Assembly: GCA_046349615.1 (NCBI GenBank)
Contig: JAXMBZ010000001.1
Coordinates: forward strand, 434,001 to 498,000
DNA from: JADJNY01 sp046349615
GTDB taxonomy: Bacteria; Planctomycetota; UBA1135; GCA-002686595
Direction of reading: 5' to 3'
Length of the DNA stretch: 64,000 nt
The notes under the pieces are model-generated. The model had not been told where the DNA came from. It worked only from the letters and a program-made list of their open reading frames with translations, and did not search any database. Below, in pieces: positions 26,867 to 35,757 of this stretch (positions are counted from its first letter, which is position 1; the number at the start of each line of letters is the position of its first letter). Made by a program: the position numbers and the translations under genes.

Positions 26867-28143
26867 GGTCGGCGGTTCCCCGCGTCCGGACGGCGACCGC
26901 GGAGCAGTTCGACGGCGCACGCGAGCGCGCGGTCCGTCGGCGGTTCGTCGACGACGCGGACGTGCTCGCGCTCTTCCCACGCCTTCAGCTCCGCAAGCGC
27001 CTCGATCGGCGGCACCTGGCGCTCGAGGAACGCGTGGAGCTCGCGTGCCTCCGCGGGCACGGTCTCGACGAGCACGTCGGGCGCGATGCCGAACGGCGCG
27101 TCCTCGCCGTGCTCGAGGTTGCGGTGCGCGGGCGTGTAGTAGAACGACGTCGTCACCTTCGCGGACGTGCGTCCATCGGGGAACCGGAGGATCGTCTGCA
27201 CCGTGCCCTTGCCCCACGTCGGCGCGCCGACGACGACGGCGGCGCGGTGGTCCTGCAACGCGCCCGCGAGCACTTCGCTCGCGCTCGCCGACTCCTCGTC
27301 GACGAGCACGACGAGCGGCGTCCCGGCGTGCAGGGCTTCCGTGGGCGCCGCGAGGTAGGGAACGACTTCGCGCCGATTCTCGGTCGACACGATGAGGCCC
27401 GCCGGTACGAAGCGTCGCGCGACCGCGATCGCGCTCGCGAGTGTTCCGCCGCCGTTCCCGCGGAGATCGAGCACGAGCGAGCGCATGCCGAGGCGCGCGA
27501 GCCGCTCCCACGCCGCGTCGAACTCGCTCGCGGTCTCGCGGCTGAACGAGTGCAGCGCCATGTAGGCGATGCCCTCCTTCGCGTCGAGCATGCGCTCGCT
27601 GTGCAGCGTCGGCTCGACGACCGACTCGCGCGCGAGCACGAGCTCGCGCCGCGCGCCGTCGAGGCCGACGACGGTCATGCGCACGGGCTCGTCCGTGTCG
27701 CGCGAGAGCACTTCGCGCACCGCGGGCTCGTCGAGCTCGGTGAACGTGCGTCCGTCGAGCTCGACGATGCGGTCGCCGACGCGGACGCCTTGTCGCTCCG
27801 CCGGCGAGCCGCGCAGCGGGAAGAGCACGCGTCCATCCTCGATCGGTCGCTTCAGCACGACGCCGATCCCGCGATAGCGGCCGCCGGTCTCGCGCTCCAT
27901 CGCGGCCGTCTCCTGCTCGTCGAAATAGCGCGAGTAACGGTCGAGTCCGGAGAGCATCCCGCGCAGCGCGTCGTCGGCGAGCTTCGCACGGTCGGGCGCG
28001 CGCACGAAGCGTTCGGAGGCGAAGTCACGCACGTTGCGGTAGTGCGTCCATTCTGCCCGGTCGGGCTGGAGGAGCCACGCGGCGGAGGCACCCACGGCGC
28101 CGCCGACGACGAGTCCGAGAGCGAAGGTCGACGCGCGCGCCAT
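26863..28143 (-). CDS. S41 family C-terminal processing peptidase
   Basis: A membrane-anchored serine protease of the Ctp family. The 426-residue chain has one N-terminal membrane helix (about 5-25), a helical lead, and a PDZ domain (about 90-165, containing GRYRGIGVVL and VRVGDRIVELDG). The S41 domain follows, with the catalytic Ser in DEESASASE and Lys in TWGKGTVQT. These families trim secreted or membrane proteins. A TAGCCT -10-like box sits 13-18 bases upstream of the ATG. It leads the minus-strand run to tsaD and the VOC gene. Confidence 0.9.
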   Translation of the reverse strand: MARASTFALGLVVGGAVGASAAWLLQPDRAEWTHYRNVRDFASERFVRAPDRAKLADDALRGMLSGLDRYSRYFDEQETAAMERETGGRYRGIGVVLKRPIEDGRVLFPLRGSPAERQGVRVGDRIVELDGRTFTELDEPAVREVLSRDTDEPVRMTVVGLDGARRELVLARESVVEPTLHSERMLDAKEGIAYMALHSFSRETASEFDAAWERLARLGMRSLVLDLRGNGGGTLASAIAVARRFVPAGLIVSTENRREVVPYLAAPTEALHAGTPLVVLVDEESASASEVLAGALQDHRAAVVVGAPTWGKGTVQTILRFPDGRTSAKVTTSFYYTPAHRNLEHGEDAPFGIAPDVLVETVPAEARELHAFLERQVPPIEALAELKAWEEREHVRVVDEPPTDRALACAVELLRGRRPDAGNRRP

Positions 28144-28324
28144 GCAGGACGGGAAAGGCTACCCGTTGGCCGCGGATGGGGACAGCGACGCCCGCGCGCC
28201 CTGTCTTCCGGAAAGGACGGCGGCCGTCTCGGCGCGCCGCGGAATCGCGCGGAGCGGGGGCGGAGTGGGCGAGGTGCGCTGGCACGCGCTTCGCGAACGA
28301 GCCGCGCTTTCGAGCAGGAAAACC

Positions 28325-29272
28325 GTGCCGTTCGTCGCGCTCCTCGCCTTCGCCGCCGCGCCGCTCCTCCCGAGCGGGGAGCGGGACCTCGCCTCGAACG
28401 GGCTCTCGCGGGCCGTCGCGATCTTCGACGCGCTCGACGCGAATCGCGACGGGCGGCTCGATCGCGCCGAGCAGCGGCGGATCGGCGGAGTCTCGGCCGA
28501 GGAGCTCAGCGCAGCCGACCTCGATCGCGACGGCGTCCTCGAGCGCGGCGAGTTCCTCGGATTGCACCGCCGGATGCTGCGGCGCGAGGGACAGTGCGCC
28601 GCCCGCGACCTGGAGCTCGCGGTCGCGCGCGATCTCGCGCTGCGCCGCGCGCGAGGGATCCTCGCCGCGGAGGCCGAGCGCGGCCTCACCGACACGCGAC
28701 AGCGCACGACGAGCGCGCTGTCGGATCGGCTCGCGTCGCGCGGGGGCGGTTCGACGCAGGCGGACGAGGACGTCGCGCGTGCGTTCGCTCGGTTCGAGCG
28801 TCGGGTGCTCGACGACGAAGGGCTCGACGACGCCGCGGCGCGGCTCGTGGCTGCGTTCCGCGGTGCGCCGATCGTGCTCGCGCCCGCCGCGGAGCACGAG
28901 GCGGACGAGCCGGATCCCGAGGAGTTGGTGCGCGCGCTCCTCGCCGATCGTGCTCGCGGCGGACGCCGAGCGGTCGCGCTCTTGAGTGAGCTCCGCCGGA
29001 CGCTCGGGATCGACCCGGACGGAATGCGTCGTGTACCGTCCGACCCCCGCGCGCACGCCGGCTCCGAGCGCGGTGAAGCGGTCGTTTCCACGCTCGAGCA
29101 GGCTGTCGCGGCGCGTCGGTCGACCACGGCGCTCCTGCGTGAGCTGCGCGCGCTCCTCGCGGATTCCGTCCTCGGCTCGGCGGCCATCGACGACTGCGAG
29201 GCCGCGCTCGCGCGCGACCGAGCGACGAGCGCGCACTTCGACCGGCTGCGCGCGGCGCTCCGCGTGCACTGA
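28325..29272 (+). CDS. EF-hand-containing exported protein
   Basis: A 315-residue protein. A hydrophobic N-terminus (PFVALLAFAAAPLL) looks like a short signal or anchor. Two adjacent EF-hand loops follow near residues 30-70: DANRDGRLDRAE and DLDRDGVLERGE, both with the usual Asp/Glu positions. The remainder is Arg/Ala/Glu-rich, helical and without a recognised domain. The GTG at 28325 is chosen because AGGA lies just upstream; a longer in-frame start at 28142 would overlap the divergent protease start. The function is unknown; a calcium-stabilised surface or periplasmic role is plausible. Confidence 0.6.
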   Translation: MPFVALLAFAAAPLLPSGERDLASNGLSRAVAIFDALDANRDGRLDRAEQRRIGGVSAEELSAADLDRDGVLERGEFLGLHRRMLRREGQCAARDLELAVARDLALRRARGILAAEAERGLTDTRQRTTSALSDRLASRGGGSTQADEDVARAFARFERRVLDDEGLDDAAARLVAAFRGAPIVLAPAAEHEADEPDPEELVRALLADRARGGRRAVALLSELRRTLGIDPDGMRRVPSDPRAHAGSERGEAVVSTLEQAVAARRSTTALLRELRALLADSVLGSAAIDDCEAALARDRATSAHFDRLRAALRVH

Positions 29273-29298
29273 CCTCCGTCGTCCGACCCCGAAACGCG

Positions 29299-29334
29299 CG
29301 CGGGCCCGTGCCTCGAGGGAGGCACGGGCCCGCG
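29299..29334. terminator. strong bidirectional hairpin
   Basis: A perfect 16-bp stem (CGCGGGCCCGTGCCTC with its exact complement) with a 4-base GAGG loop lies between the convergent EF-hand and DUF2203 genes, 14-27 bases from each stop. No T-run follows, but its length and position make a shared terminator likely. Confidence 0.75.
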
Positions 29335-29347
29335 CCATCGTGCGGGG

Positions 29348-29704
29348 TCACTGGAGGCTGTCGACGGGCAGGTTCTCCAGCGAGTTGCGGAGCGCGTCGA
29401 AGGCGAAGCCGCCCTCGAAGCCGCCGGTTCCGCCCGGGATCAACACGCGGAGCGGGTGATCCTCGTCGAGCGCGCACCCGAGCTTCGTGAGCTCGCGCTC
29501 GGCCTGCCGGAGCGCGCGGCGCTGTTCGACGAGCTCGAAGAGGAGCAGGCCCTTGCGGCCGGAGCGGTCGTCTCCGGGCAGGTCCGCGAGCTCTTCGTCG
29601 AGGAGATCGATGTGGGCGTTCCGCTCCCGGATCTCGCGAGCGATCGCCTGCAACAGCGGAACGAGGCGTTCGGCCTGATCTCGGTCGTAGACGTGGGCGT
29701 TCAT
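29348..29704 (-). CDS. DUF2203-type small protein
   Basis: A 118-residue cytosolic protein matching the DUF2203 pattern as I know it: an N-terminal AERLVPLLQAIAREI helix, a long acidic/basic helical middle (LLFELVEQRRALRQAERELTK) and a final glycine-rich part (GGTGGFEGGFAFD). The function is unknown. AGGAGGTG lies 5 bases upstream of the ATG, one of the best ribosome sites in the window, so it is probably well translated. Confidence 0.65.
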   Translation of the reverse strand: MNAHVYDRDQAERLVPLLQAIAREIRERNAHIDLLDEELADLPGDDRSGRKGLLLFELVEQRRALRQAERELTKLGCALDEDHPLRVLIPGGTGGFEGGFAFDALRNSLENLPVDSLQ

Positions 29705-29903
29705 GGGGCACCTCCTGTGCCGTCCCTAAGCCGACCCCCGCGGCGTTTCCGCACCCTGCGGGTGAGAAAACAGCGGAACGCGGCCGCACCCGTCCGGATC
29801 ACGCAGGTTTCGAGCTCGCCGCACGGCGCGCGCCGTGGCTCCGTCGCGCGGCGGGCAGTAGAGTTTTCCCTCCCGCGCCTCGACCTCGGGGCCGCCTCCT
29901 CCG

Positions 29904-30338
29904 ATGACCGAGCCCTTCGTCGAGATCACGCGCCGCGAGGAGTTCTCCGCCGCGCATCGCCTCCACAACCCGAGCTTCTCCGACGAGGAGAACCGGCGGC
30001 TCTACGGCGTCTGCAACAACGCGAACGGGCACGGCCACAACTACGCGTTCGAGGTGACGGTCCGCGGTCCCGTACCGCGTGCGACGGGGATGGTGATGGA
30101 CCTGAACCGGCTGATGGTGCTCCTGCGCGAGGAGATCGTCTCCCAGGTCGATCACAAGCACCTGAACCACGACGTTCCGTGGCTCACGGGCATCGTGCCG
30201 ACCGCGGAGCACGTCGCGATCGCGTTCTGGAATCGCATCGAGCCCCGGCTCGCGCGTTTCGAGGGCTGCACGCTGCGCCGCGTCCGCGTGTACGAGAGCC
30301 GCGACAACTTCGCCGACTACTTCGGAGCGGGCGCATGA
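29904..30338 (+). CDS. 6-pyruvoyl-tetrahydropterin synthase / QueD family protein
   Basis: Acts on 7,8-dihydroneopterin triphosphate, the product of FolE. The 144-residue T-fold enzyme has zinc-binding histidines in SAAHRL and NGHGHNY, the catalytic cysteine in YGVCNNANG, and DHKHLN plus YESRDN at the substrate site. The Cys-Asn-Asn spacing is closer to PTPS than to QueD, but family members can serve biopterin, folate-bypass or queuosine pathways. Its stop overlaps the folE ATG, so the two are coupled. A TAGAGT -10-like box lies at 29859-29864. Confidence 0.85.
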   Translation: MTEPFVEITRREEFSAAHRLHNPSFSDEENRRLYGVCNNANGHGHNYAFEVTVRGPVPRATGMVMDLNRLMVLLREEIVSQVDHKHLNHDVPWLTGIVPTAEHVAIAFWNRIEPRLARFEGCTLRRVRVYESRDNFADYFGAGA

Positions 30339-30892
30339 AGACTTCGGACCTCGTTCGCCAACTGCTCGTCAACCTGGGCGAGGACCCGACGCGCGACGGA
30401 CTCGCGCGCACGCCGGAGCGCGTCGAGCGCGCGTACGCGGAGCTCACCCAGGGCAGCTCGCAGACCGTCGCGGACGTCGTGGGGAACGGCGTGTTCGACG
30501 AGGACTGTTCCGAGATGGTCCTCGTGAAGGACGTCGAGTTCTACAGCCTCTGCGAGCACCACATGCTGCCGTTCTTCGGCAAGGTGCACGTCGCCTACAT
30601 CCCCGACGGCCGCATCATCGGGCTCTCGAAGATCCCGCGCATCGTCGACGTGTTCGCGAAGCGCCTGCAGGTGCAGGAGCGCATGACCGTGCAGATCGCG
30701 CAGGCGATCCAGGACGTGCTCAAACCCAAGGGCGTCGGCGTGGTCGCCGACGCCGCGCACCTCTGCATGATGATGCGCGGCGTGCAGAAGCAGAACTCGT
30801 CGACGATGACGTCGTGCCTGCTCGGGTCGTTCCGCAGCGACTTCCGCACGCGCAACGAGTTCCTCGGGCTCGTCCGCAGCATCGGGCACTGA
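30335..30892 (+). CDS. folE: GTP cyclohydrolase I
   Basis: Converts GTP to 7,8-dihydroneopterin triphosphate, the first committed step to tetrahydrofolate and biopterin. The 185-residue protein carries the zinc ligands in CEHHMLPFFGKVHVAYIP (Cys and His) and the second Cys in AAHLCMMMRGVQKQ. An ERMTVQIA substrate segment is also present. The start overlaps the upstream PTPS gene by 4 bases (ATGA). It is 9 bases from the end of a convergent SDR gene. Confidence 0.96.
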   Translation: MKTSDLVRQLLVNLGEDPTRDGLARTPERVERAYAELTQGSSQTVADVVGNGVFDEDCSEMVLVKDVEFYSLCEHHMLPFFGKVHVAYIPDGRIIGLSKIPRIVDVFAKRLQVQERMTVQIAQAIQDVLKPKGVGVVADAAHLCMMMRGVQKQNSSTMTSCLLGSFRSDFRTRNEFLGLVRSIGH

Positions 30893-30900
30893 CGAAGCCG

Positions 30901-31608
30901 TCAGCGACCGGGCGCGGGGACCTCGAGGTCGTCGACGTTCGTGCCTTCGGGCGCCGTGTAGGCCTTCCACACGACCTCGGCGATGTCGTCGGGCTTGTTC
31001 ATGCGCGCGCGGTCCCAGGTGCCCGGCACGTTGTCGAAGATCGTCGTGTCGGTCGGACCTGGGTAGACGGTCGAGACGCGCACGCCCTTCGCGCGCAGGT
31101 CCTCGCGCAAGGCGTCGGAGAAGCCCCGCAGGCCGTACTTCGAAGCGCAGTAGGCCGTGTTGCCCGCGAAGCCCTTGCGCGCCGCCACCGACGCGACGTT
31201 GAAAACGTGCGGGCGCTCGCTCTCGAGCAGCGGATCGAGTGACTCGAGCGTCACGTAGAACGGCCCGTTCAAGTTGACCTCGAGGTTGCGGCGCCAGACG
31301 GCGAGGTCCATCTGCTCGAACGGCTTGACGTCGAAGACGCCCGCGCAGTTGACGAGCACGTCGATCTTGCCGCCGAAGAACTCGACCGCGCGCCAGACGG
31401 CGCCTTCGACCGAGCTGTGGTCCGCGACGTTCACTTGCTGGGCGCGGCCCTGGCCGCCCGCGCGCTGGATCTCCGCCACGACGGCATCCAGCTCGCTCGA
31501 CGTGCGCGCGGCGACGCAGACGAGGGCTTTCTCACGGGCGAAACGGAGGGCGATCGCGCGGCCGATGCCTCGGCCGCCGCCCGTGACGAGGACGCGGGGG
31601 GTGCTCAT
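30901..31608 (-). CDS. short-chain dehydrogenase/reductase
   Basis: A 235-residue classical SDR. The cofactor motif is TGGGRGIGRA near the N-terminus. NCAG appears near residue 88, the catalytic Ser in VASVAARKG, and YCASK at the active site, with PGPTDT after it. NADPH use is plausible from the basic residue after the second strand (AARTSS). The substrate is unknown. Its convergent position beside PTPS and FolE raises the possibility of a sepiapterin-reductase-like role, but the sequence does not prove it. Confidence 0.85.
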   Translation of the reverse strand: MSTPRVLVTGGGRGIGRAIALRFAREKALVCVAARTSSELDAVVAEIQRAGGQGRAQQVNVADHSSVEGAVWRAVEFFGGKIDVLVNCAGVFDVKPFEQMDLAVWRRNLEVNLNGPFYVTLESLDPLLESERPHVFNVASVAARKGFAGNTAYCASKYGLRGFSDALREDLRAKGVRVSTVYPGPTDTTIFDNVPGTWDRARMNKPDDIAEVVWKAYTAPEGTNVDDLEVPAPGR

Positions 31609-31702
31609 GGGGCTCCGGGCCCGGGCCGGTCGGGCTCGGGTCGAGGGGGTAGCGTAGCACCCTCGGCCGTCCTCACGACTTCGCGGGTGGCCGAAGTCTG
31701 GG

Positions 31703-33775
31703 TCAGCGGGCGTCGAGCTGACGCACGAGCGCCTCGGGGCTGTCGACGGGCAGGTCGCAGGCGTAGTTGCGGCACACGAAGGCCCGCGCGGTCGAGCTCG
31801 CGCGGCCCGCGACGATCGGGATCAGCTCGGCGTCCGCTCCGGAGCCGGCGTGTGCGACGACGCGCTCGGGGGCGAACGTCGTCCGCAGGGCCCGGAGCAG
31901 CGCGTGGGTCGCGGGGTCGGCGAGGTCGCCGGCGATCACGACCTCCTTCGGCCCGGCCGCGAGGAAGTCGAGCGCGAGGACGAGCTGGCTGAACGCGGCG
32001 GGGTGCCGATGCGCGAGGCCCGCGAACGCGCGCAGCGTGCGCTCGGCGCGCTCGGCGAGCACGACGCGACCGGTGAGCTCCGCCAGGCGCAGCAGGTTCA
32101 GGGCGTGCACCGCGTTCCCGGCGGGGAGCGCGCCGTCGTGCGGGCTCTTCAGGCGCGCGAGGAGGGCTTCGTGGTCGCGGCCCGTCGTGAAGAACCCGCC
32201 GAACTCGGCGTCCTCGAACTGGTCCGCGACGACGGCCTCGAGCTCGAGCGCGCTCCGGAGCCAAGCCGGGTCGAAGTCGCTCTCGTGCAGGTCGAGCAGG
32301 CCCTGGATCACGAAGGCGTAGTCGTCGAGGTACGCGTTCAGGTGCGCCCTCCCGTTCCGCGCGGTCGCGAAGAGCCGCCCGTCGGGCTGCCGCATGCGCT
32401 CGAGCACGAAGCGCGCTGCGCGCTGCGCGGCGGCGAGGTACCTCGGCTCGTCGAGCACCTGATGGGCCTGCGCGAGCGCCCCGATCATCAACCCGTTCCA
32501 CGCGGCGAGCACCTTGTCGTCCGTCCCCGGGCGAACACGCCGCTCGCGCTCGGCGAAGAGCCGCGTTCGGGCGTCCTCCATGCGGGACTCGAGCTCCGCC
32601 ACGGTCGTTCCCAGGCGTGGGGCGAGCTCCGCGGCCGGGAACTCGCGCCAGAGCGCGCTCGTCCCGTGCTCGAAGTTCCCTTCTTCGGTCACGCCGAACC
32701 ACGCGCACGCCCACGCGGCGTCGCGCGCGCCGAGCACGCGCTCGAGCTCCTTCGGCGTCCAGACGAAGAAGCGACCTTCCTCGCCCTCGCTGTCCGCGTC
32801 TTGGGAGCTCGCGAAGCCGCCCTCCGGCGTCGTCATCTCACGCAGCGCCCAGTCGCAGGCGCGGCGCGCCGTGTCCGCGAACCGGGACGAGCGGGTGACG
32901 AGGAACGCCTCGAGGTAGACCGGCACCAGGAGCGCGTTGTCGTAGAGCATCTTCTCGAAGTGGGGGATGAGCCACTGTTCGTCGACGCTGTAGCGGTGGA
33001 AGCCCCCGCCGAGCTGGTCGTGGATCCCACCGCGCGCCATCCGATCGAGCGAGTGCAGCGCGACGTGGCGCGCCGTCTCGGAACCGGTCCGGCGCGCGTG
33101 CCGGAGCAACACGCGGAGGTCGAGCGCGTGCGGGAACTTCGGTGCGCCGCCGAAGCCGCCCCAGACCGGGTCGAAGCCCTGTTCCAAGGCCTGCATCGAA
33201 CCGTCGAGCACGCCGGGATCGATCTCGCCGCGCGTGTCGAGTTTCCCCTCGGCGGCGATCCGCTCCGCCATCCGGCGGCCGTGTTGGAGGACGCGATCGC
33301 GGTCCTCGTCCCAGGTGCGGGCGAGGGAGGTGAGCACGTCCGCGAAGCCCGGGCGCCCGTAGCGTCCCCGCGGCGGGAAGTAGGTGCCGCCGAAGAACGG
33401 CTCGAGGTTCGGCGTCAGGAAGACGCTCATCGGCCAGCCGCCCGAGCCCGTCATCGACTGGACGGCCCGCATGTAGATCTCGTCGACGTCCGGGCGCTCC
33501 TCGCGGTCGACCTTGATGTTGACGAAGTGCGCGTTCATCAGCGCCGCGATCGAGGCGTCCTCGAAGGACTCGCGCTCCATGACGTGGCACCAGTGGCAGG
33601 CCGAGTAGCCGACCGAGAGGAAGATGGGGCGGTCTTCGCGTCGTGCGCGCTCGAGCGCCTCGGGCCCCCAGGGGTACCAGTCCACCGGGTTCCTGGCGTG
33701 TTGGAGGAGGTACGGGCTCGTCTCGGAGGCGAGCCGGTTCGGGCGGCCGCGATCGGAGGAGGAGTTCGCGCTCAT
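31703..33775 (-). CDS. DUF255 thioredoxin-domain protein (YyaL/SPATA20-like)
   Basis: A 690-residue protein. The N-terminal DUF255 domain has the signature SPYLLQHARNPVDWYPWG, followed by the thioredoxin-like active site CHWCHVM near residue 60. GTYFPP comes later. The rest is an alpha/alpha toroid resembling six-hairpin glycosidases, with DNALLVPVYLEAF and an AWNGLMIGALA segment. The family is widespread but its biochemical role is unclear. The ATG at 33775 is the only sensible start; no clear ribosome site is seen. Confidence 0.88.
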   Translation of the reverse strand: MSANSSSDRGRPNRLASETSPYLLQHARNPVDWYPWGPEALERARREDRPIFLSVGYSACHWCHVMERESFEDASIAALMNAHFVNIKVDREERPDVDEIYMRAVQSMTGSGGWPMSVFLTPNLEPFFGGTYFPPRGRYGRPGFADVLTSLARTWDEDRDRVLQHGRRMAERIAAEGKLDTRGEIDPGVLDGSMQALEQGFDPVWGGFGGAPKFPHALDLRVLLRHARRTGSETARHVALHSLDRMARGGIHDQLGGGFHRYSVDEQWLIPHFEKMLYDNALLVPVYLEAFLVTRSSRFADTARRACDWALREMTTPEGGFASSQDADSEGEEGRFFVWTPKELERVLGARDAAWACAWFGVTEEGNFEHGTSALWREFPAAELAPRLGTTVAELESRMEDARTRLFAERERRVRPGTDDKVLAAWNGLMIGALAQAHQVLDEPRYLAAAQRAARFVLERMRQPDGRLFATARNGRAHLNAYLDDYAFVIQGLLDLHESDFDPAWLRSALELEAVVADQFEDAEFGGFFTTGRDHEALLARLKSPHDGALPAGNAVHALNLLRLAELTGRVVLAERAERTLRAFAGLAHRHPAAFSQLVLALDFLAAGPKEVVIAGDLADPATHALLRALRTTFAPERVVAHAGSGADAELIPIVAGRASSTARAFVCRNYACDLPVDSPEALVRQLDAR

Positions 33776-33796
33776 GGTTGCGTCGAGGGGAGGGGG

Positions 33797-33832
33797 AAAA
33801 GCACAGGGCCCCGCGACGCGCGCGGGGCCCTG
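33797..33832 (-). terminator. intrinsic terminator of the porin gene
   Basis: A perfect 12-bp stem (CAGGGCCCCGCG with its complement, loop of 5) read on the minus strand is followed by TGCTTTTCC. It sits 51 bases after the porin stop and upstream of the DUF255 start. Confidence 0.75.
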
Positions 33833-33882
33833 AGTTCGAGCCGGTGGGGCCGCGACGCGCGCGGCCCTCGTCCGGGTTGGGA

Positions 33883-34956
33883 TCAGAAGGAGACGGCGAG
33901 GCCGAGGCCGAGGACGTCGAAGTCGCCGGCGGCGTTGTCCGTCTTCACGTGCTGCCACTCGACCATCCACTTGATGTCGTGGTTCTGGACGTAGCGGTTG
34001 ACGCCCGCCTTGAGCGAGCTCGTGTTTTCGTCGTCGTCCGCGTCTTCGTAGCGAACGGCGGCTTCGTACATGTCCGTGAACATGTAGGAGCCCGTCAGGC
34101 CCCACGGGGTCGTGTCGGCGACGTCGTTGCCGGTGATGCCCCACTGGTCGAGGATGCCGTTCGTGACGCCGAAGGCGCCCGCCGTGCCCTTGTCGAAGTC
34201 GGCGATTTCGCCGGCGATCGAGAAGGGGCCCGAGGTCATCTGGACTTCGACGCCGAAGATCGTGCCCTTGTCGAGGTTGCCGTCGTCCTGCCAGGCGAGG
34301 CTCGCCGACAGGTTCGACTCGTCACCCGAGCCGTAGGCGCCTTCGACCTTGCCCGTGCCGTTGCCCATGAGGCTGGCGCGGACGCGAGCCGAGAACTTGT
34401 GCTCGTCGGCCTGGCCGTCCGTGCCGTTCTGGGCGCCGACCCAGTACTGGATCGTGTCGAACTCGCCGCTGATCTCGATGCCGAGGTCGCGACCGGCGAA
34501 CATGTCGCCGAGGGCGCTGCGCTCGAGGAAGAGCAGGCGGTTCTCGGGGATCAGCGAGCTCTGGAAGAAGGCCGTCTTGTAGCGGCCCATCTTGCCGTTC
34601 ACGCCTTCCGCGATCTTCCACTTGGCGTAGGCGTCCTTGAGGGTCGCCGTGCCGGACTCGAGGTCGAACGACACCTTGTAGGAGTAGTCCGAGCCGGCGT
34701 CGCCGGTGATCTCGATGCGGGCGGAGTCGAGCTGGAAGCCTTGGAGGTCGTTCCCGCCCACCTGGAGCGCGTCATCGCTCGAGGCGCGGAAGGAGGAAAT
34801 CACCCAACCACCGATCTTGGGGCCACTCTGGTTCTGCGCCGTGAGGCTGGCCGACAGGCTGTTGAGCTCCTGATCGAGAGCCGACCAGTTGTCCGAGGCG
34901 AGGCCCGGCACGCTGCAGAGCGTGATCGCCAAGGCACTGTAGACGAGCTTGTTCAT
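33883..34956 (-). CDS. outer-membrane porin (OprP/OprO-like)
   Basis: A 357-residue predicted 16-strand beta-barrel. It has a signal peptide (about 1-20, ending GLAS) and a short helical coiled lead (NWSALDQELNSLSASL). Alternating aromatic/polar strands follow with LDSARIEITGDAGSDYSYKV and RYKTAFFQSSLIPENRLLF, features of phosphate-selective porins O and P. It ends in Phe, as many barrel proteins do. Codons are slightly less GC-rich than neighbours, as in highly expressed genes. A good terminator follows and a 366-base upstream region precedes it. The solute is unknown. Confidence 0.82.
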   Translation of the reverse strand: MNKLVYSALAITLCSVPGLASDNWSALDQELNSLSASLTAQNQSGPKIGGWVISSFRASSDDALQVGGNDLQGFQLDSARIEITGDAGSDYSYKVSFDLESGTATLKDAYAKWKIAEGVNGKMGRYKTAFFQSSLIPENRLLFLERSALGDMFAGRDLGIEISGEFDTIQYWVGAQNGTDGQADEHKFSARVRASLMGNGTGKVEGAYGSGDESNLSASLAWQDDGNLDKGTIFGVEVQMTSGPFSIAGEIADFDKGTAGAFGVTNGILDQWGITGNDVADTTPWGLTGSYMFTDMYEAAVRYEDADDDENTSSLKAGVNRYVQNHDIKWMVEWQHVKTDNAAGDFDVLGLGLAVSF

Positions 34957-35322
34957 GTGGAATGCACTCCGAAATGGATGAGAGAGAGACAGAGAGTCTG
35001 AGACGTGGGGATGGGGGTCAAGAGCGCGCAGAGGATGCCGCTCCTCCGAGGCGAGGAAAAGGCCCTGGTGCGTTTTTTTCGCCAGAATCGGGCGCCTCGA
35101 AACGGCGTTCGAGTTTCACGGAGCCGAGCGTTCCGTTTCGAGGAACACGAAGTTGCAAACTGCAACCCAAGACGGGACATGGTTTCGCCGCCGTGATTTT
35201 CGGCCGCCCGACGCGAGCCTCGGGTTTCGACGGGGCCCGCTCTACGCCCTTCGGCCCTCCAAGCGGACGCGGACTCCAAATGCAGCTTGGTGTTCCCGGC
35301 CCGTCCCGGCGCGCGCACGACG
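34957..35322. other. 366-base intergenic region upstream of the porin gene
   Basis: No coding region is supported. It contains a GAGAGAGACAGAGAG purine-rich tract near 34980, a T7 run near 35070, and the inverted repeat at 35152-35166. On the minus strand a TTGACC occurs near 35018-35024 but no convincing -10 at the right distance, so the porin promoter remains unplaced. Confidence 0.5.
35152..35166. promoter_or_regulatory. short inverted repeat, possible operator
   Basis: GTTGCA-AAC-TGCAAC is a perfect 6-bp inverted repeat with a 3-base spacer in an AT-richer patch about 195 bases upstream of the porin start. It has the form of a dimeric repressor or activator site. No regulator gene is adjacent. 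Confidence 0.3.
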
Positions 35323-35757
35323 CTACTCGCGCTCGAGGAACGGCGCGAAGTCGCGGTCGGCGCGGGCCAACGCACGCTCGCCCGCGGTGGGAAGCGCGAT
35401 CCCGAGTTCGCTCGCGGCCCGCAGACGATCTGCGACGCGCGCCCGAGCCTCCCGCGTGTAGCGGTAGTCGTAGTCGGGGCGCGACAAGTAGCGACGGTCG
35501 ACGGATTGGACGAACTCGGTGATCGCCATCTCGAGCTCGTCCTCGACCGCGCGCTGCCAAACGCTGCGCACGGGCTGAACGAGAGCGAGGAGCGTGCGCG
35601 CTTCGCTTCGCGCGGCGTCCGCGTCCGCTCCGGCGAGTCGCGCGCCGAGCGGTAGCAGCACCGCGCGCGCGTGATACCGATTCAAAGGCTGCTTCGCTTC
35701 GAGGGCTTCGCGCACGAGCGCGAGCGCAGATTCCAGTTCCAATCGAGCGTCGTTCAT
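35323..35757 (-). CDS. hypothetical helical protein coupled to arfB
   Basis: A 144-residue protein I do not recognise. It is Ala/Arg/Glu/Leu-rich and almost fully helical, with a repeated Leu pattern (ALALVREALEAKQPLN) and a later YLSRPDYDYRYTREARARV segment rich in Tyr and Arg. No signal peptide or membrane helix is present. Its ATG overlaps the arfB stop by 4 bases, so it is translated with the ribosome-rescue gene. Conservation of that pairing elsewhere would be the best functional clue. Confidence 0.6.
   Translation of the reverse strand: MNDARLELESALALVREALEAKQPLNRYHARAVLLPLGARLAGADADAARSEARTLLALVQPVRSVWQRAVEDELEMAITEFVQSVDRRYLSRPDYDYRYTREARARVADRLRAASELGIALPTAGERALARADRDFAPFLERE

Noticed and set aside
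30901..31608. Firm naming of the SDR as sepiapterin reductase
   Set aside because: Only general SDR motifs are present and the gene is on the opposite strand to PTPS and folE.
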